64,000 bases of DNA from Lactarius indigo (taxonomy: Eukaryota; Basidiomycota; Agaricomycetes; Russulales; Russulaceae), in NCBI GenBank assembly GCA_025766275.1, contig JAFKAC010000035.1, positions 434,001-498,000 of the forward strand, written 5' to 3'. The notes beneath the pieces were generated by a model that was given only the letters and a program-made list of their open reading frames with translations, was not told the DNA's origin and did not search any database. Positions 34,529 to 46,226 of the stretch are shown piece after piece (the first letter of the stretch is position 1; the number at the start of each line of letters is the position of its first letter). The translations under genes and the position numbers were made by a program.

Positions 34529-36667
34529 ATGTCTTACACACTCTATCGTAGTCTTACCGAAATTTCAGAACCCCATTTCCCCGCGACAGAGTCCATCAAA
34601 CAACTCATAGAGACTATTGGTCGCGATGTAGTTCGATTCCGTCGCAATACCCAAATATCATACAATTTTGTCGATAAAGCGCGATTATCCTGTCAGAAGA
34701 TCAATGCTCTCATCAAAGAGGTCGACGAGAACGACGACTGGGATAGCTACGACAAATTTACAGAGGCTGTTGATCTGCTCGAAGAGTACGTAGAACCTGT
34801 ATCTCGTTCCATAGATATTGATGCTCTCGTAGACGTCTGCTTGAATCCGCAACAGTCACGCAGGATGAAGTACAACGTCATTTTGGCGGGGAGAGGGACG
34901 TCGAAACATGTATAGCGTCCGCCTCAATTTGGGAGACAAACAGAAAGAGGCTACGGGAATTTCTAGAATCCGTGTGTGCCAAGTCAGAGATTGGGGTGAG
35001 TTAGTCAGCTTCACTCTCCTGCTGTTAACTCATGCTCGACTAGCAACTGTTGCCCGAGGCTGGGATCCGCGACGCCGACGAAGAGACTGAGATCGTCGAA
35101 GCTGGGAAACACGACGACGCATCCTTTCTCTTGGAACTATACCAGTTCATCAAGAGCCATCCTTTCCGAGATCGTGCAGAAGGGTTCGTCCCCTCTCTTC
35201 CTTCAAGTTGATCCCTCTATGACGTTCGCCATCTATAGATCGGTTCCCCAACTGATCGAGCTCGTGAATGACCGGCTAGCTGATCTCTACACATTAGCCC
35301 AGAGTGAAGTACTCCATGACGTCCGTTTACTCGCTTCTGGAAGTATGATTACATATGACGAGACTCTCCCAGGAACTGGCGATTTTCACGATCAAAGCGG
35401 CCATGCTTGTCTCTGGAGTCATGGACATTTCTGTCGACTCGCGTGCAAACAAGGACCGTACTCATCACCTGAAACGGGAGCCTGTCTGGGATGCAATCCA
35501 TAAGTCCGTTCGACAATAGCGTCAATTTACTCGCATTGACCGGGCTTGCTTAGGCTTCTCGACTATTTCTATGACGCTACTGAAGGCACAGAATTTTCCG
35601 TTCCCGAAACTGAAGAGAAATTCGACGCTTTCCTGCAGATTCTCCAAGTTAGTACTTGACCTCAACATTTTGCGAGTTTCGTTCTTATACCCTTATCCTC
35701 AGACGATCCCAGAAGCACCGCTTCCGGCAGCTTATACACAACTCATGAAGCAAGCGGGCAAGATTCGTCGACCATATCACGCCCAGGCTCTCGCACTCAT
35801 CTCCTTATGTCGCTTCCTCGCGAGACATTATGAGGGCCTGACGGAGGCGGAGCACACCGCTACAAACATTGAACCCTTCGAGGAGTACGTCCTTACTATA
35901 TGAGCGATGCGCAAATATCGCTAACCCAGTTTACAGCACCTGCAGGGAAACTCTTTCGGCACTCCAGGTCGCAGTAGCCTCGGAATCGGCGCTTAGAGGT
36001 TTCAACTTTGATGCGCCAGAGAACGCACACGTGGCCAACGCATTTGCCGCTGCCCGTACGACGATCCGCACCTGTTTCGAACACTTCGGGGTACGGATTA
36101 TTGTTCCCCACTGCACGCGCGACTAACTTCATCGGCACCCACAGTTGACGTCGCACTGGGCTCACTATGAGAGGATCTTCCTGCAAGCCGTGGAGAAGGA
36201 CAAATTTCGCACAGTTCAGCTGAACGAGCTCCTTGCGGCCGTAAGTTATCCGCTGCCCGATTTCTATGAACACCCTCACCGACTTCCGTGTCCAGAGACC
36301 ATCCCGAACTCCCGACGACACCTCAAATCTCGTGCAGGTGAACGTCGAAGTCCGTGACGGAAGCACCACCGGCAACGTCATCAGGCGGCTCGCTGGTACG
36401 TTATCCTCTCTCCTACGCTTACCTTGATTATGTACCTCACAAACTGTTACAGTTAGCGCCGAAGCGGAAACGCGCCTCCGTGCCTTGAGATGGCATATCT
36501 CGAAGGCTCTCGAACCACAAGACTCGGCACGCGTCCTGCGCGATTCCACCTTCTTCGTGAGGAGAAGCACCGCCCAGGGTGACAGCCTCGAACCTTGCCG
36601 TGTGCACATGGCTATCGAGGAGATCACCCGCACGCGGAACTGCGACCTGGTTCTTGTCCTGGCATAA
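34529..36667 (+). CDS. helical protein of unknown function, paralogous to the neighbour's N-terminal part
   Basis: Eleven exons: 34529-34869, 34944-34995, 35044-35183, 35239-35308, 35373-35503, 35554-35647, 35703-35884, 35937-36090, 36145-36240, 36296-36395 and 36453-36667; 524 residues, all phases consistent. The first part (residues 1-240) is helical and charged. Residues about 290-420 contain AQALALISLCRFLARHYEG and a TLSALQVAVASESALRG stretch, which aligns with AMIQLCRLFLEISSG and the following helix of the 1,823-residue protein. The C-terminal 130 residues (NLVQVNVEVRDGSTTGNVI ... ending DLVLVLA) align with that protein's alpha/beta domain (KVRFQILHSPTDRDL ... DLVVLIL). So both share a helical-plus-alpha/beta unit. 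There is no proline-rich tail and no known motif. Exon 2 is the least certain. Confidence 0.72.
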
Positions 36668-37674
36668 GACGGTCACTTCATCATTCGGCCTCGTGCCAGT
36701 CCTGCGTTTATTCTAGTGTTCACAACTCGCTGTCTCTTGTTCACCCCATGACGGTTTGCATACCCAGTAGACCAAACCACTGATTCGCTGATTAAAAATT
36801 AATCCTCTTATACTATAACAATACTGTACATACCACTACTTTATTCCATCATATTTTTCTCTTTTCTTGAGGCTACTCTCCGATGCGACGAACTAGCTAT
36901 GGAAATCCCAATGCGATACCTTGATTACATCCCAGTCAGCCCAAAATGGAGACATAACTGTGAACCCTCGGCTTTCGTGTGCCATGTATTGTGCATGCAT
37001 GTTGATGCCGCCATGGGCGGTTCTGGCCCGGGGGCGGTTTACACACGGCTTGCTTGACACACTGAATGTACAATTTCAGATTACCAAACCCATCGGTACC
37101 TTCAACGCAAAGGTTGACTAGGCCAAGGACTTGGCGAATCTCGACATCGTCACAGTGACTTTGAATGGCGTGCCTCTCCGGGCCCCGGCACTGACGATAT
37201 CCTTCCATTCCCCTCGCGGCCACACTGGCAGCTGAGGAAAGATCATACTTCGGTCGCTGTTCACCTGATCCCGGCCTCTGATAGTCAACTCAATGCTCCC
37301 TGTAACTTCACCACAGAGCCAACATCACATTATCTTTTGCTGGTTCACCGCTCTCCACATCGACCGTCTAGTTTCCCCAACGAAGCAAGCTATATCCACA
37401 ATCCGGTGATGGCTTAGCGTGACATAATATTGTCTGTCGGAGACACGCTGCACCCATCACAGAACCGCGCGTCCGCCTTTTGTTCCTCAATCATGTGTCC
37501 ACAAGTCATCGATTGGGTTGACACAAAACACTCGAATGCGTGTTTCAGTATAAACACGCCTCGCTGTTCCGTTCGGCCTACTACCAACCCAGAACGCTCC
37601 GCTCTGAACACCTTCACTTCTCTACGGGCTAGTTATCCCAACCCACAAAAAAACAAAAAGTCGCTTGGTGGACC
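36668..37674. other. intergenic, nothing recognised
   Basis: AT-rich 3' flank of the preceding gene at 36.79-36.87 kb, then about 800 bp without a supported exon. An upstream exon of the small basic-protein gene could lie here. Confidence 0.45.
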
Positions 37675-38131
37675 ATGGCCAATCGCTGCAAGCTCCTCCG
37701 GATCTGTTTCCCAAACATCCTTCGTCGAAGATGGGCGTCTCAAAAGAGCCCTAGGACTAGGAGCCACGACGACCCGTCGTCCGACGCTCGTCGGCGGAGC
37801 CTCGTAGCGACCCGACCCAAGTGAGTAGCACTCCGCACAACCCCGACCGGGCCAGCCCTCTCACCATGCATATTACGGTGGTAGGTCTCCCTGCCCGGGC
37901 CCCCAGACGCTTCGTAAGCGGCCAAGAAACGGGTCAATGACGCGCGCTGCGGTCGTCGCGTGGAAGCGCGTGACGCGGGTCCTGCGGCGCGAGTCGAAGC
38001 GTGGCGTCCCTGCCGGGTTCGCGCTGATCGTTCCGCACTCGCTCAGGAGGCCGCGCTGCGACCCGGAAAGTGCAGAGACGTCGTTGGCGGCGGCGTACTC
38101 CGACACCGGCTCGGAATGGAGCTTGGTTTAG
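37675..38131 (+). CDS. small basic protein, unknown function
   Basis: Exons 37675-37820 and 37885-38131 give 130 residues. The intron is well formed (GTGAGT donor, GTAG acceptor, 64 bp). The protein is Arg-rich: it starts MANRCKLLRICFPNILRRRW, passes through TRAAVVAWKRVTRVLRRESK, and ends ETSLAAAYSDTGSEWSLV. The first 20 residues could be an amphipathic mitochondrial-type presequence, which is inference. It is tail-to-tail with the DHODH gene, 245 bp apart. High GC and a stop-free frame make chance possible, but the strong splice sites and the non-repetitive C-terminus favour a real gene. Confidence 0.5.
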
Positions 38132-38376
38132 AGAAGGGGGCTGACTAGGCGCCCTGCCGGCGCTTCCAAAACAAAAACAATACGGGTTAAAAAGCGCACG
38201 CAACCCTCATCCACACTGTTCTGCACAAGCTCAACACCAGGCGGGAGATGGGGAGCGTATAATAGTGGATATATGCTGTTTATTTCTTTTCTATATTGCG
38301 TCTATACTATGGAGAGTTGTTGTAGCCACAGCCATCGGTAATGTCTATGCCTACTTTGTTTGGTTCCTCTTATAAT

Positions 38377-40068
38377 TCACGCGGGTGCTGAGGTATCGTT
38401 GCTCATACGATCTGCCAATTCGTCCAGGAGGCCCTTGAGCTCCTCTGCCTGGCGCACGAGCTGCTGTACGCCCACAGCTCGTGGTGCAGCAGCGTTCTCG
38501 CTTACCGCCTGCTTGACGACATCGTGCCAAGTCGTGCCTCTCCGTGCAAGCTCCTCCGTAAGTTCGTCCTTTATACGGCGGCAAGTGCCCACGCCATCGT
38601 AGCCGAACGCGGTGTAAAGTTGGACGAACGACGCGCCAGCGCTGGCAAACGCGAGGGCGTCTGCCCCAGATGAAATACCGCCACAGCCGATGATGGGTAT
38701 TTCGGCGGGCAGGCGCTTGCGCAGGCCGCGGACGGCTTCCAGAGCGAGGGGCTGCAGCGGCGCACCGGAGAGGCCGCCTTGTTGGACACGGTTCACTGAT
38801 TGGGGGTTGAGTGTCAGTGGGATAGGAAGGAGAATTTTTTTTTGGGAGGCGCGAACCATTGCGGAGATGGGCTGGGCGCTGGATGGTCGTGTTGGTGACG
38901 ATGACGCCGTCGATGCCCTTGACCGTGCTGACTGCATCGGCGATGTCCTCCAGCCCATGCGAGTCGAGGTCTGGTGATATTTTGAGGACGAGTTTTGGAC
39001 GCCGGGTCGGTGACGTTGCGGCCCCGTCACGGGCCTGGACTACGCCACGAAGAAGTTGCAGTAATAGCTCTCGTTGTTGCAGACCTCTGGTACCGGGGTT
39101 CTGTCAAGGCGAGGAAGCACGACTTCGGCACGATACGCACCGCAGGCCAGGGGTGTTGGGGCTGGACACATTGATGACAAGCACGTCGGCGTGGGGGGCG
39201 AACGCACGGACACCGGTAATGAAGTCGTCCGGCGATTCTTGTGGGCTTTCTTTATTCTTGCCTAGGTTTACCGCCAGCAGCCGGCCGTTACGCAGGGAGG
39301 CCGAGTCTTCATCGGAGGCTGAAGGGAAGGTGGGGAGTCGCGCACGTAGGCGGGAAAGAACCGAGACTTGGCCTTGCGAGGGGAAGCCATAACGGTTGAT
39401 GAGAGCATCGTCCTCGGGGAGGTGGAAAACGCGCGGGCGCGGGTTGCCAGGCTATGTGTCGGGTAAATATGTGGGGCGCTCCGCTACATGAACGACGCTC
39501 GAAATAGACACACGCACCTGTGGTTTTGGTGTGACACTCCCAACCTCCACCCAGCCGAAACCAAGATTGAAGAGCCCTGGGCAACAACGCGTTGAGAACA
39601 GACAGTAACAACAGTTGAGTGGCGCATTCGTACCGTCAATAGCCCGCCCGTCTTTGTCAAAACCCGCTGCGAGACCTATAGGATTCGACAGTTCCTGGCC
39701 CCAGAGCTGCAGATTCTGTGAGTAAGTCCGTACCCACGTGGGACCGACGCGTTTACCTCTGTTTTTAGTCGTTCGTCGTCCGAGAACATATCCCTTGGGC
39801 CCAAACCACTTTCCAGCACGCTGACGGCCAGCTTGTGACCCGTCTCCGCATCGAGAGTATGGCGGACGATTGGGGTAATCAAGTAACGATGAACCGCGGC
39901 ACGAGAATCCAAGTAGTAGACGGCACCGACGCCGGCGGTGAGCGCAAAGAGGGTCACATAAGCAGATGTGCGAATGCGGGAGGTGGGTTCGGTGGTGGAG
40001 GTGAAGCTACGGGAAGAGTGGGAGGGATACACGCGTATGCGGCGGGATACGAGACGGAGAGAGGCCAT
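38377..40068 (-). CDS. URA9: dihydroorotate dehydrogenase (quinone), mitochondrial
   Basis: Six exons, 40068-39757, 39715-39634, 39576-39518, 39451-39141, 39086-38857 and 38795-38377, give 470 residues. Class 2 DHODH oxidises dihydroorotate to orotate in UMP synthesis and passes electrons to ubiquinone at the inner mitochondrial membrane. An Arg/Ser-rich presequence (residues 1-30) precedes a membrane segment [20 protein letters not shown]. Class landmarks: [18 protein letters not shown], the [14 protein letters not shown] strand, [12 protein letters not shown] with the class 2 catalytic serine, [22 protein letters not shown] and the FMN-phosphate loop [12 protein letters not shown]. All expected motifs are intact. 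The start lies 242 bp from a divergent BTB gene. The symbol follows the quinone-linked fungal enzyme; some authors use pyrD or URA1. Confidence 0.95.
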
Positions 40069-40310
40069 GATGATGGCCGTCAGGGTGGAATCTCGGCGAA
40101 TGGCGGCGCGGGTGAACGGAGCGGCGGCCTTGTCCCCTTGCTGTCACCGCCTCACTTGTCAGATCAACGTCCTGGCGTGGCTCCTTTCCTAGCAAGGCTA
40201 TTGCCCGGTTCTGCGCGGCTCTGTCCTCGGCGAAGAGTCAACCGAACTCAGCCCGCGCTCACCGTTTTCCTTAAATCGGCAGATCCTTTGGGGTGCACTC
40301 GCGTGCCCTG

Positions 40311-41546
40311 ATGTCCGCCTACCAACATCCGTCCTCAACGCCTGCTTCAGACCCAACGTCTGACATAGCTAGTCCCCCTTCTCCAAAAGAGCCACTCGTC
40401 AAACATGTGGATCTTTGGTTCAGCGACGGTTCCGTCGTTCTCCAGGCAGAATCGACTTTATTTCGTGTTCACAAGTCTCAACTCGCCCGCCGTTCGGTTG
40501 TTTTCTCCGACATGTTTACGCTCCCTCAACCAGTCGTGACCACCTCCCATGCCACGTTCGCTGAAGAGTCTCACGAAGGCTGTCCGGTCGTGAGGCTACA
40601 CGATGCGGCAAAGGACGTAGCCAACCTACTTCTCGCTTTGTATGATGGACCGTAGGCGCTGTTTATTCCGGATCACGGAAACTAGCATCGCATCTGCTTA
40701 CCGACGCCTCTCACAGCACGTTTGGCGATAATGATCCCGATGACTTTGCTATTGTATCCGGCATTCTTCGACTTTCCACAAAATATGCAATGGATTCATT
40801 ACGATCGAAAGCTATCGTTCACCTTAATATCGCATGGCCTACTTCACTCAAGGGCTGGGATCTGCGCGAAGACAAGGCGCATGCGTGCGACCTCGCTTCT
40901 TCGACGGAGCATGCAAGCCTCTACCCTTCGCCTATCGTGCGGCGCCATCCTCCCTCTCGAGATTCTATAACGAATGACGCATTTTATTCAGGACATCATC
41001 AACCTCGCGCGCGAAACGAATGTTCCGAGCCTGCTACCTGCAGCTTTCTACGACATCTCGCGTTACACATTCTCCCAGATCTTTGAGCCGATGGACGACG
41101 AGCTGTCCCGCTTCCGTGGCGCCGCTGCTGGCGGGACGTTATCTTCGGAAGATATGAGGCGGTTGGCCTTGGGGAAGGAGGCGTCTGCGCACGCGGTCGG
41201 CGCAGTGATCCACGGTATGGGGCGCGGGCCTCTCGCGCACTCTCGCAAGGGCGCGTTCTCGTTCCACCCGCATGCATCGGCCCATCACGCGGTGGCCGTG
41301 TGTTCCACACCGGGGGCGTGTCGACGCGACTTTGCCGAGTTGGTCGCGCTCGCAACGCAACACTACGTTTGTGACCGCGAACGCGGGTACGCCGACCCGT
41401 TGTACGTTGCAGAGGAGCTTGGCGCACTCAAGAGTGCCGATGTGTCGGAATGCCGTGCATGTGCGCGGGCGCTGGAGGTCTGGGCGGCAAAGGAGCGTGA
41501 GCGTATGTGGAAGATGATCCCTCTTTGGTTCCGTTTGGACTCTTGA
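40311..41546 (+). CDS. BTB/POZ domain protein
   Basis: Exons 40311-40651, 40717-40936 and 40992-41546 give 371 residues. The BTB fold is recognisable at residues 25-130: a beta-strand LWFSDGSVVLQAESTLFRVH, KSQLARRSVVFSDMFTLPQP and later VVRLHDAAKDVANLLLALYD. The C-terminal part is helical, with YAMDSLRSKAIVHLNIAWP and a cysteine-containing segment near C221-C275. Agaricomycetes have large families of such proteins; BTB domains form dimers and often bind cullin-3 ligases, but partners here are unknown. Donors are GTAGGC and GTGCGG, both weak but with consistent phases. The start is the ATG at 40311. Confidence 0.85.
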
Positions 41547-42332
41547 AGGTGACTGACTGTATGCTTTCTCCAACAATGAGTTGTATGATTACGGGGTTCG
41601 CACGGTGACACTGTATCCAAATGATTCTTTCACATAGATTATCTACTGATAGATGTAGACAGCCTTGCATGCGCATGTGATACTATCATTCCCCTCCTTA
41701 TCGTAGTGTATACATTTTCGAGACCCTTCAAATCCCTTCGGCGATCACCTCGGTCATTCGAAAGGGACCACCCTAAATTGTGAGTCACAATCGGAAACCT
41801 CTCCGAGCGGAAGGCACGGAGGACGGTTACCAAGCCAACAGGAACCTGAACAAACGGAGCCAAATTTCAATTATAATTAGCGGTTGCTCCGAATTCCATA
41901 CCTGGGTCACATTGTCCCTTGCATTGTCCATCGTGGTTCATTGTGTCCATCTCGTTTAAACGTGGCCATTATCTCTGCCGGGACAATAACGCCTTATTGG
42001 ACCAAGACACTGCCCATAGACACTTGCAATGCGGCGGAAGTACTCCAAGCCTTGTCTTCCGCCGTCTCTTCTGCCCCACATGTGTTTGATCGGTTCTCAA
42101 ATTTTTGACTGAGATCGTCTTTGTCTGAGGTCTGGAGGCAATCCACACATTGAGGGTGCAATATAAAAACGCTTCTTCCTCGGCCTTTTCTAACAAGCTC
42201 TCTTTCCACCAATCTCTCCCACTCTCTTGGTGCTTGACGTGCCCGGATTCTTACTACCTTCTGTCCTGAGCTGCGCTCGCACACTTCACTCTCTTCTACA
42301 CTACAAACGCTAGACCGTTCTAGTGACAGACC
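41547..42332. other. intergenic, promoter side of the secreted-protein gene
   Basis: No gene supported. A stretch around 42110-42200 includes AATATAAAAACGC (about 42160), a TATA-like box 165 bp upstream of the next start codon, consistent with a strongly expressed secreted-protein gene with a leader of about 130 bp. Confidence 0.45.
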
Positions 42333-43533
42333 ATGGTTCAACTCTCCACTATCCTTTTCGCGCTCACAGTGGCCGGGTCTGTGACCGCCGCTCCTGCGCA
42401 TCTTAGCAAGCGCATCGCTCAAGTCATCTCCGCATCGACCCCCAAGTGGGAGGCTGCTTGTGTAAGCGAAATTCTGGGTTCCGTTCCACTCTAGGAGCGA
42501 AATGTTCTCACCCACTGTCATTATCACTAGGACGCGGCAGGAGGAGCCCAGCAATGCAACGCTATCGCTGTCAACGCCTTTGGCACGCTTCTCGCCGCAG
42601 CAGGTCCTTGCGACCAGCAGGATAACGCCGACATAATGATGGACCTCTCCAAGAAGCTGAACTCGCCCGATATGATCAAGTTTGCCCAGATCTTTGCTCA
42701 GCAGCCTCGCAACACCGTATGTCGTGTGCTCCTCTCGGGAAGAGGAAATGATGGTTACCTTTTCCCAGCCCAATTCCGTCAGCGTCGAGTACTGCCAGAA
42801 GGCACCGCGTAATGCGGAGCTCAACGGGCTCTTCCAATGCCAGTTCCAAGGCGCAGACCCTGTCAACTTCACCAACGGGCTCAAGGCGGGCGACGCGGGC
42901 ACGATCCCATTCGGACAGTCTGCCGTTTTGAACCCTGCGGGGAGTTGCCCTGCTCACACATCGGGCCCTATCGCCGACGGGACGCAGCTCGTCGATCAAG
43001 TGTCATCGTCCGGTGCTCCTTCGGGCTCAGGGTCAAACAACAATGGCGCATCCCCAGCACCGTCGCCTGCTTCTCCCAAGGCTTCTCCTTCGCCAAAGGC
43101 GGCTGCGAAGGCGGCTGATCCCATACTCACAACCTCCTGCAGCTCGCCCGCGCCGTCGCCGTCCAGCCCGCCTTCTTCGTCTGGCTCGACTGGCTTCGCC
43201 GCCCTGAATGGCCAGGATGCACAGGCCCTCAACGAGAAGTTCAAGACCCTGACGGCCGACAGTGCCTGCACAGGTAGCTAGCTTTCCTCGACCACTTCTC
43301 TTTCGTATGGACTGCTGACTTTGGTACCTGCGTGTATAGATGGGGAGAATGCTTGCGTTGGAGGCGATTTCGCACAATGTTCTGGGGGAAAGTTCGTCAC
43401 CTCCTCTTGCAGTGGATCCCTCACCTGTGTTGCTCTCCCTCTCGTCAACTCGCGTGGAACCAGCGTCACATGTGATACTCAGGCCGATGCAGACGCTCGT
43501 ATCGCCAAGGCTCTCGGGACGGGCGGCGCTTAA
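42333..43533 (+). CDS. secreted cysteine-containing protein, possible CBM19-like C-terminal domain
   Basis: Exons 42333-42461, 42531-42716, 42769-43273 and 43340-43533 give 337 residues. A signal peptide (MVQLSTILFALTVAGSVTA, then AP) is followed by a KR site that could be a Kex2 cleavage point. Residues 40-165 form a cysteine-containing alpha-rich domain. A Ser/Pro/Ala/Lys linker (about 190-245) leads to a C-terminal module with DGENACVGGDFAQCSGGKFV and LTCVALPLVNSRG. The spacing of Cys, Gly and aromatic residues recalls family 19 chitin-binding modules; this is a resemblance, not proof. Proteins of this layout are common in basidiomycete secretomes. Function unknown; cell-wall binding is plausible. 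Confidence 0.85.
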
Positions 43534-43754
43534 GTCTAAAAGTATTCGTAACAACCACTCCTTTAAGTTAACAAACGATCTTTGTAGCGTAAGAATCATG
43601 TATTGTTGTAGTTGTACACCAGGGTCAATACGATACGTGTATTGCTAAAGCCACGTGATTTGGTTCCCACCCTGACGTCAAGCGATGGCTACTGGGACAC
43701 GACAGCCGACCGACTCGGACAAGTCTTTGGATACTGCACGCCCTTCTCGCCAAC

Positions 43755-46226
43755 ATGGCGATAACACTGGGTCGCTTCGTTCGTTTCATTCGCTCTATTT
43801 TTGTCCCTGCAACCGCCATCATTGGATTCTCCTCTCTCCTTACATTCTTTTTCGTCCTTTATCAGCCCACTCGCGGCCCTGGTGACATCCAGCGTCTCGG
43901 TTGGCAAGCTTGGGATGTTGTTTCGTCATCACCGGCCTCAGACCTACCCGGTAGCGCGAATGATAGTCATGTAGACCAGGAAGTCCCACCGACGCCAGAA
44001 AACCCCGACGGTGGTGTCGTTTGGTGGAACGTTACCGGGCCCAGTGCAAGTCCTGTTGACAGCGCGAGTCTCCCTCTGGATGTATGGTCGCCGCTGCTTC
44101 CCCATGATACTGGATGTATGATATTTTATTTCATTTTTTGCTTGTGATCACGCTGAGCGTTGCATCGACAGTGTCCGATATAATCGTCGTGCGCTGCATG
44201 ATCGACTTGACTGCTACCGACGTATGCGCGCCATCATCTTCCACTTCCGACGATGCAGTCAAGGGCAAATGGGTACGTGTACGGCGCGATTTGAATCTCC
44301 AAGCTGGGATGTGGCACCTGGTGAGTGAAGCCTTTGTTTCACTCGCCAAGATGAAACTGATGCAGGCGTGGTATATAATAGCTCTTGTATTATCGACGTA
44401 CTCGCCGACGAGACGTGACCCTCATATCGGATATACAAATACTTCCCTCCGGCGCTACCCCATCGGGTGATGGGCACTGGACCCAAGCATCGCTCTCGTT
44501 GCGCGACGGCGTTGTGCGCGCTTCGCCGCTTTTCTTGTGGTACCGGAAAGACAAGACGCTCGGAGACATGACTGACGACGAACGGCAAGCCATGATCACA
44601 GAGCTGGATGTCGTGTACGGAGATGGCGATCCTTGGTACGGCTTCGAGAGGCTTTCCCCTCCTACGACGGAGAAGTCGGCACGCAGCGAGAGCGTGTCTA
44701 TCACCGTACGGCGCGGAGTAAAACGTGCGTTGTATGATGGGTCTTACGTACGTGGATAGAAGCCCTCATTGACGTCGTTTCAGCCCCTCCTCGCGCCCCA
44801 CCTTTACATTTCTCGCGTGACGGTCGCTTCAAGATCATGCAGATTGCCGACCTCCATTTCTCCGTCGCCGCCGGGCCTTGCCGCGACCCTTCTTCCCCTT
44901 GTGACGGTGGTGCGTACGCGTACACAGAATCGCTCATCGAGCGCGCGCTAGATGAGGAGCGACCCGACTTGGTTGTCTTCACCGGCGACCAGCTGAACGG
45001 ACAGGGTTCATCGTGGGATCCCATGTCGGTGCTTTCCAAGTTTGCTGCGCCTGTGATTTCCCGCCGTATTCCATGGGCCGCAGTATTTGGGAACCATGAC
45101 GATGAAGACGCGCGTGACTCGGGTTCTCGCCGCGATCAAATAAGACTGATGCAGGGTTTGCCGTACAGCCTTGTGCAAGCAGGGCCGGAAGACATCCACG
45201 GTGTAGGAAACTACGTGCTCAAAGTGCTGAGCGCAGATGCAAGCAAGACGCACCTCCTCACGATGTACTTCCTTGACTCCGGCTCATATGCTGCCGGGTT
45301 CTTCGACTGGTTCGGCTTTTGGCCTACGGAATACGACTATCTCCGCCAGGACCAGATAGACTGGTTTTTGCAACAGTCGGGTATGCTATCTTATCTTTGT
45401 GTGGGAAGAGCGATTTTCACATGTCTTAAAGGCTCGATTAACCCTATCGTGCGACCCTTCACCCCGGACGGCGGCAAGGACTTTGGCGATGTCTGGCCGC
45501 GTCAGCAACACCCGCCAGCGGCGCAGAAACTAGCAAAACCGAATGCGCTTATGTTTTTCCATATTCCTCTGTGGGTCTTGATATACCTCGGATTCTCAGG
45601 GGTGCTGACCGACCCATCATCGCAGTCAAGAATCTTACTCGACGCCGGACACCGACCCGCGCTCGGGACAGCCCCTCGACATTGGCACGTCTGACTTGGA
45701 CTCACCCGGTTCGGCGAAGAAGAACGCTGGATTCTTCGAGAAGGGTTTGTTGCGTGCTCTCGAGACTCCACATCGCGGCGCGGGCGGCATACCCGAAGTG
45801 AAAGTCGTCGGTAACGGTCATTGTCACGGTAAGGCCGTCCGTCCTATCCTTGTTCTGCAGGTCTCCCTGACGAGATATCACTTCAGTGACGGATAACTGC
45901 AAACGAGTCAATGGCGTATGGCTTTGCTTTGGTGGGGGCGGGTGAGTGACACTGATCTACATCATCCGATCTGTCCACGAATGAGTTCTGATTCCGCATT
46001 GCCTAGGTCATTCGCCGGATACGGAAAGATTGGGTGTGTATATTATGTTCGTCGTTACCGTCAACCATCTCCTAACCGCTGGGGTAGATTTGACCGAAGA
46101 TTCCGGGTATATGACATCTCAGACTATGGGGAAACCATCCAGACATACAAGCGGCTTGCGAACGATGAAATTGTCGATAGAATGGTACTTGCAGGGCATG
46201 GAGCTCCTGATCCATACGTGTGGTGA
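43755..46226 (+). CDS. DCR2: Dcr2-like metallophosphoesterase
   Basis: Nine exons, 43755-44115, 44172-44320, 44382-44724, 44784-45380, 45432-45570, 45626-45828, 45887-45941, 46007-46033 and 46088-46226, give 670 residues. An N-terminal membrane anchor (FVPATAIIGFSSLLTFFFVL) is followed by a beta-rich region and then a calcineurin-like phosphoesterase domain with all metal-binding motifs: MQIADLHF (D-x-H), VFTGDQL (GD), FGNHDDE (GNHD), FFHIPL (H) and GNGHCH (GHxH). The tail GSFAGYGKIGFDRRFRVYDI is characteristic of Dcr2. In yeast Dcr2 dephosphorylates Sic1 and promotes mitotic entry and also acts on Ire1 in the unfolded-protein response; by homology only. Exon 8 is just 27 nt. Complete gene. 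Confidence 0.92.
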
